Below are positions 43,200-52,815 of a stretch of 64,000 bases of DNA, piece after piece. The position numbers and the translations under genes were made by a program. The notes below the pieces were generated by a model that had not been told where the DNA came from, ran no database searches, and saw nothing but the letters and a program-made list of their open reading frames with translations. The DNA lies in NCBI RefSeq assembly GCF_001693735.1, contig NZ_LWDV01000008.1, positions 224,352 to 288,351 on the forward strand, written 5' to 3'. The stretch comes from Orenia metallireducens (GTDB lineage Bacteria; Bacillota; Halanaerobiia; Halobacteroidales; Halobacteroidaceae). The number at the start of each line of letters is the position of its first letter. Positions within the stretch are counted from its first letter, which is position 1.

Positions 43200-46007
43200 G
43201 TGTTAATAACTAAAAAAATATATTTACTTATTCTGTTTTTAATTATATTAAATCTCACATCTTATGCTAAGGATTTAGAGGATAATGAAATACTAATCTT
43301 AAACTCCTATTATAGAGGAGATAGTTGGGAAGATGATATTACCGAAACTCTAATGGATGGCTTGGGGTCTGGTAAAAATAATATTCATATTGAGTACATA
43401 GATATTCATCATGCTAATAGCAATTATTTTGAAAAATTATATAATATCTATAAATATAAGTATCAAAATTACCAATTTGATCTTATTATTGTTTGTGATA
43501 ATGCAGCCTTTGATTTTTTGTATAAATATCAAGAAGTTTTATTTCCTCAAACACCAGTAATCTTCTGTGGAGTGAATAACTTTGACGATACTGTTCTTAA
43601 AGAAAAGCAAGGATTTACAGGTATAGTGGAAAAAGTAGATCTTATAGGTACTATAGATATTGCGTTACAATTACATCCAGATGCAGATAAAGTAGTTTTA
43701 TTTGTAGATGGCACGTCTATAGGAAGTGTTCAAAATTATATCTTAGAAGAAGAACTTTTAAATTATAATGACAAAATTAAATATGAGATTATTAGAACAG
43801 AGAGTATAGTCACAGCTCAAAGGAAGGTTAGAAGATTATCTGAAGATGATATAATAATCTTAGCAGCAGGTTTTAATAATAACTGTGGTAATCGACTTTC
43901 TGCAAAAGATACTAGTATTTTATTAGCAAATAATAGTCAAGCACCAATTTATAGTGTTTGGGATTTCTTTTTAGGTCATGGGATTGTAGGTGGCAAACTT
44001 ATCAATGGTCATTATCAAGGGAGAGTTGCTACAGCTTTAGCTAATAAAGTTTTATCTGGAGAAGATGTTAATAATATCCCTATTATAAAAGAGAGCCCTA
44101 ATTTGTATATGTTTGATTATAAAGAGATGAAGAAGTTTGAAATTAAAATCTCTAATTTACCCCCAAAAAGTATTGTCATAAATAAAAATGAATCTTTTTT
44201 TGTAAAAAATAAAGATAAACCTATCTTTCAGGTTATTATCTTTTCTATAATTATTCTGCTGTGTTTAGTGGTTATTCTCGGTATTAGTATATTTAAATAT
44301 GAGAGAGTAGAAAAAGAATTACTGCTTATAAAAGAAGATTTAGAAGATAAGGTAGCAGAACGAACTATTAAATTAGAGCTTGAGAAGGGAAAACTACAAA
44401 GCTATTTAGATATGGCAGAGGTAGTATTTGTAGTATTGGATTTAGAACAGAAGGTAACAATGATTAATAAGAAAGGATGTGAACTTTTAGGTTATAATAG
44501 AGAAGAGATATTAGGTAAAAATTGGTTTGATAATTTTATAAATCAAAATGATAGAAGAACTATTTATAGAAAGACTTCTAAAGAAGAGGATATAGTTATA
44601 ACTAAAACAACAGAGAATTTCTTAGTAAGCAAAAACGGTAAGACTAGAATATTAATTTGGCATAATTCTATCTTAAGAGATAAGGATGGAAAGATTACAG
44701 GGACAGTAAGTTCAGGGGTAGATGTTACTAAAGAGAGATTATTAGAAGAAAGATTAGAAAAAAGTATAGTTAATATTGATAATCTCTTAGATTTTCCTCC
44801 TGAATTGAGGAAGCCTCTAAGTTTAATCTTCTCTTCATTACATATATTAGATATTAGTGAAATTTCATTTGTAATTATAGATAAACAGAAAAGGGTTGTA
44901 ATGGTTAATCAAGCAGCCCAAGATATTTTTGGGTATAATCGAGAAGAAATCATTGGTGTTAATATGTTAGATTTTATTAAAAAAGATAAAAGAGATGAGA
45001 TATATCAACTTTTTGATAATATATTGGCATTAAAGCTAAAGTTACCGTTATATATTGAGATTACTTGTTTAACTAAGGATGGAAGAGAGATAATAATAGC
45101 CTGGTATACATCTGTTTTAAAAGATGATAACGGAGTTGTACAAGCAATCTTCAGTACAGGTATAGATATTACTGAGCGTAAACTACTAGAAGATAAGCTG
45201 CAATATAATAAACTGAAGGTAGAGTTCTTTGCTAACTTAACCCATGAGCTAAAAACTCCATTAAACTTAATCTTCTCAGCTACGCAAATGCTAGAGATAT
45301 ACCATAAAAAGAACCTCCCGGCTAAAGAGATGAAAGATGCAAAAAAATATCTAACTATTATTAAACAGAATGGATATAGACAATTAAGATTAGTCGATAA
45401 TTTGGTGGATATTACTAAAATTAATTCAAATTCCTTTAAATTAAATTTGCAGAATCGAGATATAGTAGAGGTTATTAGAAAGATTACGCTTTCTACAGCA
45501 GAATATATCAAAAATAAGGATAGGAGTTTAGAGTTTAATTCACAAATAGATGAGAAGATAATACCTTGTGATTTGTGTGCTATTGAGAGGATTATCTTAA
45601 ATTTATTATCTAATGCTGTAAAGTTTACAAATGAAGGTGATAAGATATTTGTAAGAGTATATCAAGAAGATGATAAAGTTATGATTTCTATTCAAGATAA
45701 TGGTATTGGAATAGAGACAAATAAGCTAGATCTTATTTTTGATAAATTTAGACAGGTTGATAAATCCTTTAGCAGAAATACTGAAGGAAGTGGTATTGGT
45801 TTAGCTATTGTTAAGTTACTTATAGAATTACATAATGGAAGTCTAAAAGTAGAGAGTGAGTATGGAAAGGGTAGTAATTTTATTATTGGGTTACCAGATA
45901 TTGAATTGAAGGAGAAAAACGGTGAAATAATTCTTAATGATGAAAATAATATAGACAACCTAGATGACAGAATAAAGCTTGAATTCTCTGATGTCTATGG
46001 TCTATAG
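43200..46007 (+). CDS. Sensor histidine kinase with ABC-type substrate-binding sensor domain
   Basis: A 935-residue membrane kinase. Residues 1-24 are a signal/anchor (KIYLLILFLIILNLTSYA); about 28-330 look like an ABC_sub_bind periplasmic domain (ILNSYYRGDSWEDDITETL, PVIFCGVNNF, VVLFVDGTSIGS); membrane helix 342-364; two PAS domains (about 395-515 and 555-650, each with GYNREEI); HisKA with H682 in FFANLTHELKTPLN; HATPase with NLLSNAVKFT, DNGIGI and GSGIGLAIVK. All kinase boxes are intact, but no response regulator gene lies nearby, so it is an orphan. GTG start after AAAGGAG. Ligand unknown. Confidence 0.9.
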   Translation: MLITKKIYLLILFLIILNLTSYAKDLEDNEILILNSYYRGDSWEDDITETLMDGLGSGKNNIHIEYIDIHHANSNYFEKLYNIYKYKYQNYQFDLIIVCDNAAFDFLYKYQEVLFPQTPVIFCGVNNFDDTVLKEKQGFTGIVEKVDLIGTIDIALQLHPDADKVVLFVDGTSIGSVQNYILEEELLNYNDKIKYEIIRTESIVTAQRKVRRLSEDDIIILAAGFNNNCGNRLSAKDTSILLANNSQAPIYSVWDFFLGHGIVGGKLINGHYQGRVATALANKVLSGEDVNNIPIIKESPNLYMFDYKEMKKFEIKISNLPPKSIVINKNESFFVKNKDKPIFQVIIFSIIILLCLVVILGISIFKYERVEKELLLIKEDLEDKVAERTIKLELEKGKLQSYLDMAEVVFVVLDLEQKVTMINKKGCELLGYNREEILGKNWFDNFINQNDRRTIYRKTSKEEDIVITKTTENFLVSKNGKTRILIWHNSILRDKDGKITGTVSSGVDVTKERLLEERLEKSIVNIDNLLDFPPELRKPLSLIFSSLHILDISEISFVIIDKQKRVVMVNQAAQDIFGYNREEIIGVNMLDFIKKDKRDEIYQLFDNILALKLKLPLYIEITCLTKDGREIIIAWYTSVLKDDNGVVQAIFSTGIDITERKLLEDKLQYNKLKVEFFANLTHELKTPLNLIFSATQMLEIYHKKNLPAKEMKDAKKYLTIIKQNGYRQLRLVDNLVDITKINSNSFKLNLQNRDIVEVIRKITLSTAEYIKNKDRSLEFNSQIDEKIIPCDLCAIERIILNLLSNAVKFTNEGDKIFVRVYQEDDKVMISIQDNGIGIETNKLDLIFDKFRQVDKSFSRNTEGSGIGLAIVKLLIELHNGSLKVESEYGKGSNFIIGLPDIELKEKNGEIILNDENNIDNLDDRIKLEFSDVYGL

Positions 46008-46045
46008 TTAGTTTACTTTAGAACCAAATTTAATTTAAAATAAAA

Positions 46046-46073
46046 AGCTCCATCAAATTTATTTGATGGAGCT
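46046..46073. terminator. Hairpin after the sensor kinase gene
   Basis: Stem AGCTCCATCAAAT / ATTTGATGGAGCT, with A-run on the left and no T-run on the right; more a terminator for minus-strand transcripts or an mRNA end. Confidence 0.55.
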
Positions 46074-46249
46074 ATCTATATTAAAAGGTAACCTTGAAGA
46101 TTACCTTTAATCTTATTATATGCAAAATGAAAAAAATAAGTACTTTATCATCAAAAAGATTATGTTAGTATTGTATATTAAATACAATTAACTTCATATC
46201 TATTTATTAAATTATTAAATAAAATATTTTGGATTTTTCCTAGAAATTG

Positions 46250-46280
46250 TTGACTTCGAGTAGACTCTAGGGTGTATAAT
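46250..46280 (+). promoter_or_regulatory. MerR-type promoter (19-bp spacer with dyad)
   Basis: TTGACT (46250-46255) and TATAAT (46275-46280) are near-consensus but 19 bases apart, with the GAGT-AG-ACTC dyad (46258-46267) between them. This over-long spacer plus dyad is the hallmark of MerR-family activated promoters, and the CTTCGAGT..ACTC form is known from AdhR-like regulators of alcohol dehydrogenase/aldo-keto reductase genes. The next genes are exactly of those two types. No merR gene is found nearby. The stretch 46281-46592 holds nothing else that I can identify. Confidence 0.7.
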
Positions 46281-46592
46281 ATAATTAAAAGTGGGAATTT
46301 AGGAAGGTAAACCAAAGGTGATACAGCAATTAAATTAAGAAGAGTGATAATACTTCAGCATAGACTTAAAGTAGAAGAAAAATAGAGAATATAAAGTATT
46401 CCTTGACTAAAATTAATAAAAAATTAAAGTATTATGATATAAGTTAAGGGTTAGACCTCTATAATTTAAGTTATAAGAGTAATAAATAAATATTATACAT
46501 AAATTTAAGTATACTTATTTTTTACTAGTGGGAACAATTAATTTTTATAAATTTTTTATTAAAATTAATTATTAAAAAATGGAGATATTAAG

Positions 46593-47764
46593 ATAGATTT
46601 TAATTATTATGTACCAACAAAGATTTTATTTAGACCTGGTAAATTAAATGAATTGTCAGATGAAAATATTCCAGAAAAGAAGGCTTTAATTGTTATATCA
46701 GCAGGAACTTCTATGAAAAAATATAGTTATTTAGAGCGACTGGAGAATATTTTAGCTGATAAAGCATTTAATCTGTTTTATTTGATAAGATATTAGCTAA
46801 TCCAATCAAGTCCCATGTTATGGAAGGAGCAGAACTTGTTAAGAAAGAGAATTGTGACTTTGTAATGGGACTTGGTGGTGGTAGTAGTATTGACTCAGCA
46901 AAAATTATTGCTATTATGGTCAAAAATCCTGGAGATTATTGGGACTATGTTTCTGGTGGTTCAGGAAAAGGGGTGCCTATAGAAAATGATGTCTTACCTA
47001 TTGTTGCTATAACTACAACAGCTGGAACTGGTACAGAGGCTGATCCATGGACAGTTATTACTAAAGAAGAGATCAATGAAAAGATTGGTTTTGGTTGTGA
47101 GGATACATTCCCAGTATTATCAGTTGTTGATCCAGAATTGATGTTGACAGTACCTAAAGATTTGACTGCTTATCAGGGGTTTGGTGCACTTTTTCATGCA
47201 ATAGAAGGCTATATTGCCAATATAGCTACCCAATTAGTGATCCCTATGCTCTAAAAAGTATTGAGTTGATAGCTAAATATTTACCTACAGCTGTTAAGGA
47301 CAGGAATAATCTTGAAGCACGCACCCAAGTAGCTTTGGCAAATACTCTTTCTGGATTTGTAGAATCAACATCTTGTACTTCAGAGCATTTTATGGAACAC
47401 GCCCTTAGTGCTAATCACCCTAAGCTTCCACATGGGGCAGGACTTATTATGTAATCAGAAGCATATTATAAATTTTTTGCATCTAAAGCCACTGATAGAT
47501 TTATAGATATGGCAAGAGCTATGGGTTGATGTAGATTCCCTTCCAGAAGAAGAACGGCCTATGTCCTTTGTTAAGGCATTAATTAAACTTCAAGAAGAAT
47601 GTGATGTGGCTGATCTTAAGATGTCAGACTGTAGAATTAAGCTAGAAGAGATTCCTATGCTTGCTGAAAATGCACGTAATACTATGCAAGGGCTATTTGA
47701 ATTAGATCCTTATACACTATCTCTAGAAGAAACGATAGAGATTATGACAAATGCATATAAGTAG
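46593..47764 (+). pseudogene. Degraded iron-containing alcohol dehydrogenase
   Basis: Fragments in three frames reconstruct an Fe-ADH of about 390 residues: YYVPTKILFRPGKLNEL at the start, the NAD-binding GLGGGSSIDSAK, TTTAGTGTEAD, then HAIEGYI and PHGAGLIM with metal-ligand histidines, and LSLEETIEIMTNAYK at the end. Lesions: ATA at the expected start after the TGGAGA site, frameshifts near 46785, 47230 and 47530, a stop at 47452 in GAGLIM and TGA at 47527. It precedes an aldo/keto reductase and follows a MerR-type promoter. Not functional as read, unless several assembly errors exist. Confidence 0.85.
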
Positions 47765-47810
47765 AAAGCTGTAATTTATTAATAGAAATTTAATTGGGAG
47801 GATGAAAGGT

Positions 47811-48935
47811 ATGGAATATAGAAAGCTTATTAATCTCGATTGGGAGGCTTCTGCCTTAGGATTTGGGGCTATGAGATTTCCTACTACCGAAGATGGGAAG
47901 ATAGATGAAGAAGAATCTATTGAAATGATAAGATATGCAGTTGACCATGGTATAAATTATGTAGATACAGCTTGGCCATACCATGGTGGAGAGAGTGAGT
48001 TACTAGTAGCTAAGGCATTGAAGGATGGATATCGTGAAAAGGTAAAATTAGCTACTAAGCTCCCTTCTTGGTTAATCGAAAAGAGAGAGGATATGGACTA
48101 TTACTTAAATAAGCAATTAGAAAAGTTAGAAACAGATTATATAGACTTCTATTTATTACATGCACTTAACAGAGAACGTTGGGATAAGTTTAAAGAATTA
48201 GATGTCTTCTCTTGGATTGAAAAGATTTTAGCAGAAGGGAAAATCAAACATATTGGATTCTCTTTTCATGATGGTTATGAGCTATTTGAAGAGATTATAG
48301 ATGGTTATGATTGGGATTTTTGCCAGATTCAATATAATTACTTAGATGTTGATTTTCAGGCAGGTAAAAGAGGCTTAAAATATGCCCATGACAATGGAGT
48401 AGCTGTTATTATTATGGAACCATTAAAGGGAGGGCAGCTAGCTTTAGCTCCTGCTGATTCGGTTAAGGAAATCTTTGATAATGCCCCTATTAAAAGAAGC
48501 TATGTTGACTGGGCATTACAATGGTTATGGGATCAAGAAGAAGTGGCTTTTATATTAAGTGGAATGAGTAATTTGCAACAAGTTAAAGAGAATATAGAGA
48601 GTGCTGCTAACTCTGGAGTTAATACTTTAACTAAAGAGGAATTAATAGTGATAGAACAGTTACAAAATAAGTATCAAGAATTATCACCAGTTAGCTGTAC
48701 TGGTTGTGAATATTGTATTCCATGTCCTGTTGGAGTTAATATTCCAGCTAATTTTAAATTATATAATCGAGCTAAGATTTATAATAAATTCGAAGAAAAT
48801 AATAAAAAATATAATGAAATGGGAGACAAAGAAAAAGCTAACACTTGTGTTGAATGTGGAGCTTGTGAGAAGGTCTGCCCACAGAATTTAGAGATAATTG
48901 AATTATTAAAAGATGTAAATAGTTATTTTGAATAA
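47811..48935 (+). CDS. Aldo/keto reductase with C-terminal 4Fe-4S motifs
   Basis: A 374-residue protein. Residues 1-280 are an AKR barrel: GFGAMRFP, catalytic Asp/Tyr in VDTAWPYHGGESE, Lys in LATKLPSW and His in YLLHAL. The last 100 residues carry cysteine clusters CTGCEYCIPCPVGVNIP and CVECGACEKVCPQNLEI, a ferredoxin-like iron-sulfur module. This AKR-ferredoxin type is common in anaerobes; it likely reduces aldehydes or related carbonyls with NAD(P)H. ATG 47811 is chosen because GGGAGG lies nine bases upstream. Probably transcribed from the MerR-type promoter at 46250. Confidence 0.92.
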   Translation: MEYRKLINLDWEASALGFGAMRFPTTEDGKIDEEESIEMIRYAVDHGINYVDTAWPYHGGESELLVAKALKDGYREKVKLATKLPSWLIEKREDMDYYLNKQLEKLETDYIDFYLLHALNRERWDKFKELDVFSWIEKILAEGKIKHIGFSFHDGYELFEEIIDGYDWDFCQIQYNYLDVDFQAGKRGLKYAHDNGVAVIIMEPLKGGQLALAPADSVKEIFDNAPIKRSYVDWALQWLWDQEEVAFILSGMSNLQQVKENIESAANSGVNTLTKEELIVIEQLQNKYQELSPVSCTGCEYCIPCPVGVNIPANFKLYNRAKIYNKFEENNKKYNEMGDKEKANTCVECGACEKVCPQNLEIIELLKDVNSYFE

Positions 48936-49000
48936 TTAAACATATCTAGACACCTCTATTAGCATAGAAATATTAATATGGATTATCTGATTTAATGATG

Positions 49001-49026
49001 AACCTCCTAATTAGGAGGTTTTTTTG
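49001..49026 (+). terminator. Terminator after the aldo/keto reductase
   Basis: Perfect stem AACCTCCTAA / TTAGGAGGTT followed by six T residues. Confidence 0.85.
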
Positions 49027-49106
49027 TTATCAATAATCTTTTATTTATGTATAATTACAGATATAATGGTTACCATATCTTAGTAATGATGCTAGGAGGT
49101 ATTATT

Positions 49107-49460
49107 TTGAATACGAGAACTTTAGGGAAAGTGGGAGAAGAGTTAGCAAAATTATTTCTAGAAAAAGAAGGATACCGGATTTTGGAAGAGAACTTCTGGT
49201 GTCGTTATGGAGAGATAGACCTAATAGCTAAAGAAGCAGATTATGTAGTCTTTATAGAGGTTAAGTTAAGTAATAATAAATCATATTTGACTCCACAGGA
49301 GAAGGTTGACTATAGAAAACAGAGACAGCTAGAGAAAGTAGCTAGATACTATTTTAGTCTTCAACAAGTAGATAGTGATTTTCGTTTTGATGTAGTAGCA
49401 ATCTCTGGTGATAAAAAGAATAGAGAGATAGAATTATTTAAGAATGCTTTTTATTGTTAG
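49107..49460 (+). CDS. yraN: YraN family (UPF0102) nuclease-like protein
   Basis: A 117-residue protein: GKVGEELAKLFLEKEGYRIL, then NFWCRYGEIDLIAKEADYVV and FIEVKLS, the D..(E/D)..EVK nuclease-fold motif of the YraN family. TTG 49107 is the start, six bases after AGGAGGT; the frame is open 60 bases further up without a ribosome site. YraN is almost always near rnhB and comM (yifB) in Firmicutes; here it is separated from rnhB by the 6-kb accessory insert. Biochemical role unknown. Confidence 0.93.
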   Translation: MNTRTLGKVGEELAKLFLEKEGYRILEENFWCRYGEIDLIAKEADYVVFIEVKLSNNKSYLTPQEKVDYRKQRQLEKVARYYFSLQQVDSDFRFDVVAISGDKKNREIELFKNAFYC

Positions 49461-49471
49461 GAGGGATTTTT

Positions 49472-51004
49472 ATGTTAGCAAAAGCTATAAGTAATGCGGT
49501 ATTAGGAATAGATGGTTATTTGGTAGAGGTAGAGGTGGATTTGGCTAAGGGATTACCTGCTTTTAATATAGTAGGATTGCCTGATGTGGCTGTTAAAGAG
49601 GCTAAGGAGAGAGTACGTTCTGCTATTAAGAACTCTGGATATTCCTTTCCAATCAAGAGGATTACTGTCAATCTAGCCCCTGCCGATATCAAAAAAGAGG
49701 GAGCAGCCTTTGATTTACCAATTGCAATTTCTATCTTAGCAGCTTCAGGCCTAATTGATAATAGGGTGTTGAGCGATTATGCATTAATTGGAGAATTATC
49801 TTTAGATGGTCAAATTAGAGGTGTTAAGGGAGTCTTGTCTATGGCACTAGCAGCAAAAGGAGCATCTAAGAAGGGATTTATTCTACCAGAAGCGAATTCT
49901 CAGGAGGCTTCTGTAGTAGAGGGATTAGATGTTATTCCTGTAAAGAGCTTAGAGGAGACCATAGATTACCTTAATGGTAATTTAAAGATTGATGCTATTA
50001 AAGAGAATTATCAATTATCCACTAATCAAGATTATAAGATTGACTTTGCTGATGTTAAAGGGCAAGAAGCAGCTAAACGGGCTTTAGAGGTTGCAGCAGC
50101 AGGAGGGCATAATCTAATTATGATTGGACCACCTGGGTCAGGAAAGACGATGCTAGCTAAGAGGTTACCCACTATCTTACCCAGTTTGACCAAAGAAGAA
50201 GCTATTGAAGTTACTAAAATTTTCAGTATAATCGGTAGATTAGCAAAGGATAAATCATTAATTACCAGTAGACCCTTTCGCAGTCCTCACCACACTACCT
50301 CTGATGTTGGTTTAATTGGTGGAGGAAGGATTCCTAAGCCTGGTGAAGTCAGTTTAGCTCATCACGGTGTCTTATTTTTAGATGAACTGCCAGAGTTTAA
50401 GAAGAATGTATTAGAGGTCTTACGGCAACCTTTAGAAGAAGGAATGGTCAGTATTTCAAGAGCATTGACTACTCTAGATTATCCAGCAAAATTTATGTTG
50501 ATTGCAGCTATGAACCCTTGTCCTTGTGGTTATTATGGGGATATTAAGCAAGAATGTGGTTGTACTCCTAGGCAGATTAATCGTTACCTTGGCAAGATAT
50601 CAGGTCCCTTACTAGACAGAATTGATATTCACCTTGAAGTTCCCTGTTTAGAGGTGGAGGAGCTAACCAATTATCAAAAAGGTCAAAGCTCTGCAATTAT
50701 CAAAAAAAGGGTAGAAGAGGCAAGAAAGGTTCAAGCAGATAGATTTAAAGCTGAAGAGATTAACTGTAATGTAGAGATGAATAGCCCTATGGTAGAGAAA
50801 TACTGTATTATGAATAAAGATGCATTTAATTTATTAGAGCAGGCGATTACTAGATTGAATTTAAGCGCTAGGGCTTATGATCGTGTATTAAAGCTAGCAA
50901 GGACTATAGCCGATTTAGCAGGTAAAGAGATAATATCATTTGAACATATAGCTGAAGCTGTACAATATCGGAGCTTAGATAGGAAGTATATTGATTTGGT
51001 ATAG
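49472..51004 (+). CDS. comM: YifB/ComM family Mg-chelatase-like AAA ATPase
   Basis: A 510-residue protein: N-terminal Lon-substrate-like domain (VEVEVDLAKGLPAFNIVGLP), AAA+ core with Walker A MIGPPGSGKTMLAKRLP, Walker B VLFLDELPEF and SISRALTTLDYPAKFMLIAA, and a zinc-like cysteine cluster CPCGYYGDIKQECGC. ComM proteins are helicases that aid branch migration during natural transformation. ATG 49472 follows AGGAGGG. It ends the conserved run; dprA and topA, usual neighbours, are not present. Confidence 0.94.
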   Translation: MLAKAISNAVLGIDGYLVEVEVDLAKGLPAFNIVGLPDVAVKEAKERVRSAIKNSGYSFPIKRITVNLAPADIKKEGAAFDLPIAISILAASGLIDNRVLSDYALIGELSLDGQIRGVKGVLSMALAAKGASKKGFILPEANSQEASVVEGLDVIPVKSLEETIDYLNGNLKIDAIKENYQLSTNQDYKIDFADVKGQEAAKRALEVAAAGGHNLIMIGPPGSGKTMLAKRLPTILPSLTKEEAIEVTKIFSIIGRLAKDKSLITSRPFRSPHHTTSDVGLIGGGRIPKPGEVSLAHHGVLFLDELPEFKKNVLEVLRQPLEEGMVSISRALTTLDYPAKFMLIAAMNPCPCGYYGDIKQECGCTPRQINRYLGKISGPLLDRIDIHLEVPCLEVEELTNYQKGQSSAIIKKRVEEARKVQADRFKAEEINCNVEMNSPMVEKYCIMNKDAFNLLEQAITRLNLSARAYDRVLKLARTIADLAGKEIISFEHIAEAVQYRSLDRKYIDLV

Positions 51005-51007
51005 ATT

Positions 51008-51035
51008 AAAGACCTTTCTACTTAGAAAGGTCTTT
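51008..51035 (+). terminator. Terminator after comM
   Basis: Stem AAAGACCTTTCT / AGAAAGGTCTTT, loop ACTT; between convergent genes, so it may serve both. Confidence 0.8.
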
Positions 51036-51039
51036 AATT

Positions 51040-51582
51040 TTAATTTAATGGTTTTAACCTATCAACTATTAATTTGATTGAAACTCCCATTAGAATATAG
51101 ATGGGAAAGGAGTAGATATACTTCCAACTTAATCTTTCATAAATGTTTATCTCAACTAACCATGGTTCAAATAAAAAGCTATTAAATAGAGCAAGGATAG
51201 TATGTGTAATAAAGAAGCTCTGCCATCCTCTAAAATATTGGTAAATTAACATATAGCTAACAGGTAGAAAGCTTAAGTTAATTGGATGTAATAGTTGACG
51301 GCTAAAGGGAAGTATTTGATAGGAATAAGCCCATAGCATTAAGTTTATTCCTAAACTATCAAGTAATATAACTAACACCATAGTAATAAATCCATAAAGT
51401 AATATTTGATATCTATTACTCTTATCAAGCAGCTTCCATAATAAAATCCAAGGTAGAATTAAGACTACGATTAATAGCCACCACTGATAACTAAATAAAG
51501 TATTTTTAAGCCAATGTTTCAGTGCTAATTTATTTATTGTTTCTCTATACTTAAGTATCTCTTTAAAAAGTTCAAATTCCAT
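51040..51582 (-). CDS. CBO0543-like membrane protein
   Basis: A 180-residue membrane protein with five hydrophobic helices (WWLLIVVLILPWILLW, ILLYGFITMVLVILLD, LSFLPVSYMLIYQYF and others). The order of helices and motifs such as LPFSRQLLHPINLSFLPVSY and GWQSFFITHT resemble the CBO0543 family common in sporulating Firmicutes. I chose ATG 51582 because GGAGG lies five bases upstream; the frame is open another 34 codons. Function unknown. Confidence 0.65.
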   Translation of the reverse strand: MEFELFKEILKYRETINKLALKHWLKNTLFSYQWWLLIVVLILPWILLWKLLDKSNRYQILLYGFITMVLVILLDSLGINLMLWAYSYQILPFSRQLLHPINLSFLPVSYMLIYQYFRGWQSFFITHTILALFNSFLFEPWLVEINIYERLSWKYIYSFPIYILMGVSIKLIVDRLKPLN

Positions 51583-51778
51583 AGAAGCCTCCAGTATAAA
51601 GAGTATTCTTTTTATATATTTACTATCTTCTCCTAAATAATAAATTAATATGATAAGAAAAAGGATTCTGAATATAAAAATCAATTTAATAAAAGATACT
51701 AATATTAGATTAAAGTATAATCAATATAATATTATAGGTATCTAACTTTAGAGTGAAATAAAAAATAAAGTGATTATT

Positions 51779-51800
51779 AGCCACAGATTAACACAGATAG
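51779..51800. repeat. CCACAGATTAACACAGAT motif
   Basis: The short sequence AGCCACAGATTAACACAGAT is of a kind seen dispersed in many unrelated bacterial genomes; only one copy is in this window. Confidence 0.35.
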
Positions 51801-51879
51801 AAGGTAAAAGATTTATCTACAAGTTTATTATTTAAAAGGTTTTGAACTAATCCATAAAAATCTACTGTTAGTTATAGAT

Positions 51880-52584
51880 TTATACCCGATAGCCAATTCT
51901 AAGTGTAAATAATATATCTAATAGTAAAATAAGTAAAGTTGAGATGATTACTAATCCATAAAGAAAATACTTCTTTCTTATTTTTTCATAGAACATTCCT
52001 AGAAATACTGTCACTTCTAAAATGAGAATATGCCTAATAAAATCTGTAATGTGTAATGTTCTATCACCAAAGAGTATCTTATAGCTAAAGAAATCATAGT
52101 TTAAGAGTATTAGGATTAAAGTAAAAGAGAATAAAGTTCCAGAGAATATATTTTTGGTCAAGTCTACTTTCAATCCGCTTATCTCTTCTTTAGAGAATAG
52201 GGTATTTTTAAAAGCATTTAGGGTAGTTAGGAGGAGAATATTTATTGAGTAGACAGGTATAGTTGTAGTTATTGCAAGAACTATGAGTTTAGCTGGTTTA
52301 TTACTCCAAAGTAAAGAGAAATTTTTAGTATATAGCTCTATAATCAGTACACCGGTAAAGAGCATTGAAGTTATTAGAAATAAGATAGAAAGAATTCTTT
52401 TGCTATAAGAAGAAGCAGTTTGAAAATAAAGGGATAATCTTTCCATTAAGCTCTTATCATCAATTTTTCCTATCTCTTCAAAGCTATCTTTAGGGTGTTT
52501 TTTATCCTCTTGCTCTGTTTTTATTCTAACTTCTTCTTCATTTAGGTCTATTACTTCATTCTGATGTTCTTCATTATCAACCAT
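51880..52584 (-). CDS. Membrane protein with acidic N-terminus, unknown
   Basis: A 234-residue protein. Residues 1-60 are hydrophilic and acidic (NEVIDLNEEEVRIKTEQEDK); the rest has about five membrane helices (ILSILFLITSMLFTGVLIIE, LIVLAITTTIPVYSINILLL, and a final LVIISTLLILLLDILF). No recognised motif. Its start lies behind an AAAGGGGGC site. It is between a CBO0543-like gene and a diguanylate cyclase, all minus strand, but gaps of about 230-300 bases suggest separate transcription. Confidence 0.6.
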   Translation of the reverse strand: MVDNEEHQNEVIDLNEEEVRIKTEQEDKKHPKDSFEEIGKIDDKSLMERLSLYFQTASSYSKRILSILFLITSMLFTGVLIIELYTKNFSLLWSNKPAKLIVLAITTTIPVYSINILLLTTLNAFKNTLFSKEEISGLKVDLTKNIFSGTLFSFTLILILLNYDFFSYKILFGDRTLHITDFIRHILILEVTVFLGMFYEKIRKKYFLYGLVIISTLLILLLDILFTLRIGYRV

Positions 52585-52756
52585 AATATAAGCCCCCTTT
52601 TTATATGAGTTTACTATCCTTTAATTTATTAAGATTAATTCCATATTAGTTATAAAAGACCTTTATTTTAAGGACACATATAGATAATTTTTAAATCTAA
52701 TCTTAATGTTTAAAAGAAAATTTATTCTTATAAAGGTTAGTTTTGACCAAATATAA

Positions 52757-52807
52757 AAATCCAAACCATAGAAGTCCCTAAGTTAAGAGATATTATAGTT
52801 TGGATTT
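52757..52807 (-). terminator. Terminator of the diguanylate cyclase gene
   Basis: On the minus strand, AAATCCAAAC ... GTTTGGATTT (10-bp stem, 31-base loop) followed by TTTATATTTGG, just after the stop of the GGDEF gene. The rest of the gap to 52584 shows nothing else. Confidence 0.6.
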
Positions 52808-52815
52808 ACTGATAA

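Noticed and set aside
45005..45511. 168-codon open frame on the minus strand inside the sensor kinase
   Set aside because: It is the mirror of the HisKA/PAS coding sequence, has no ribosome site, and the plus-strand frame has clear domains.
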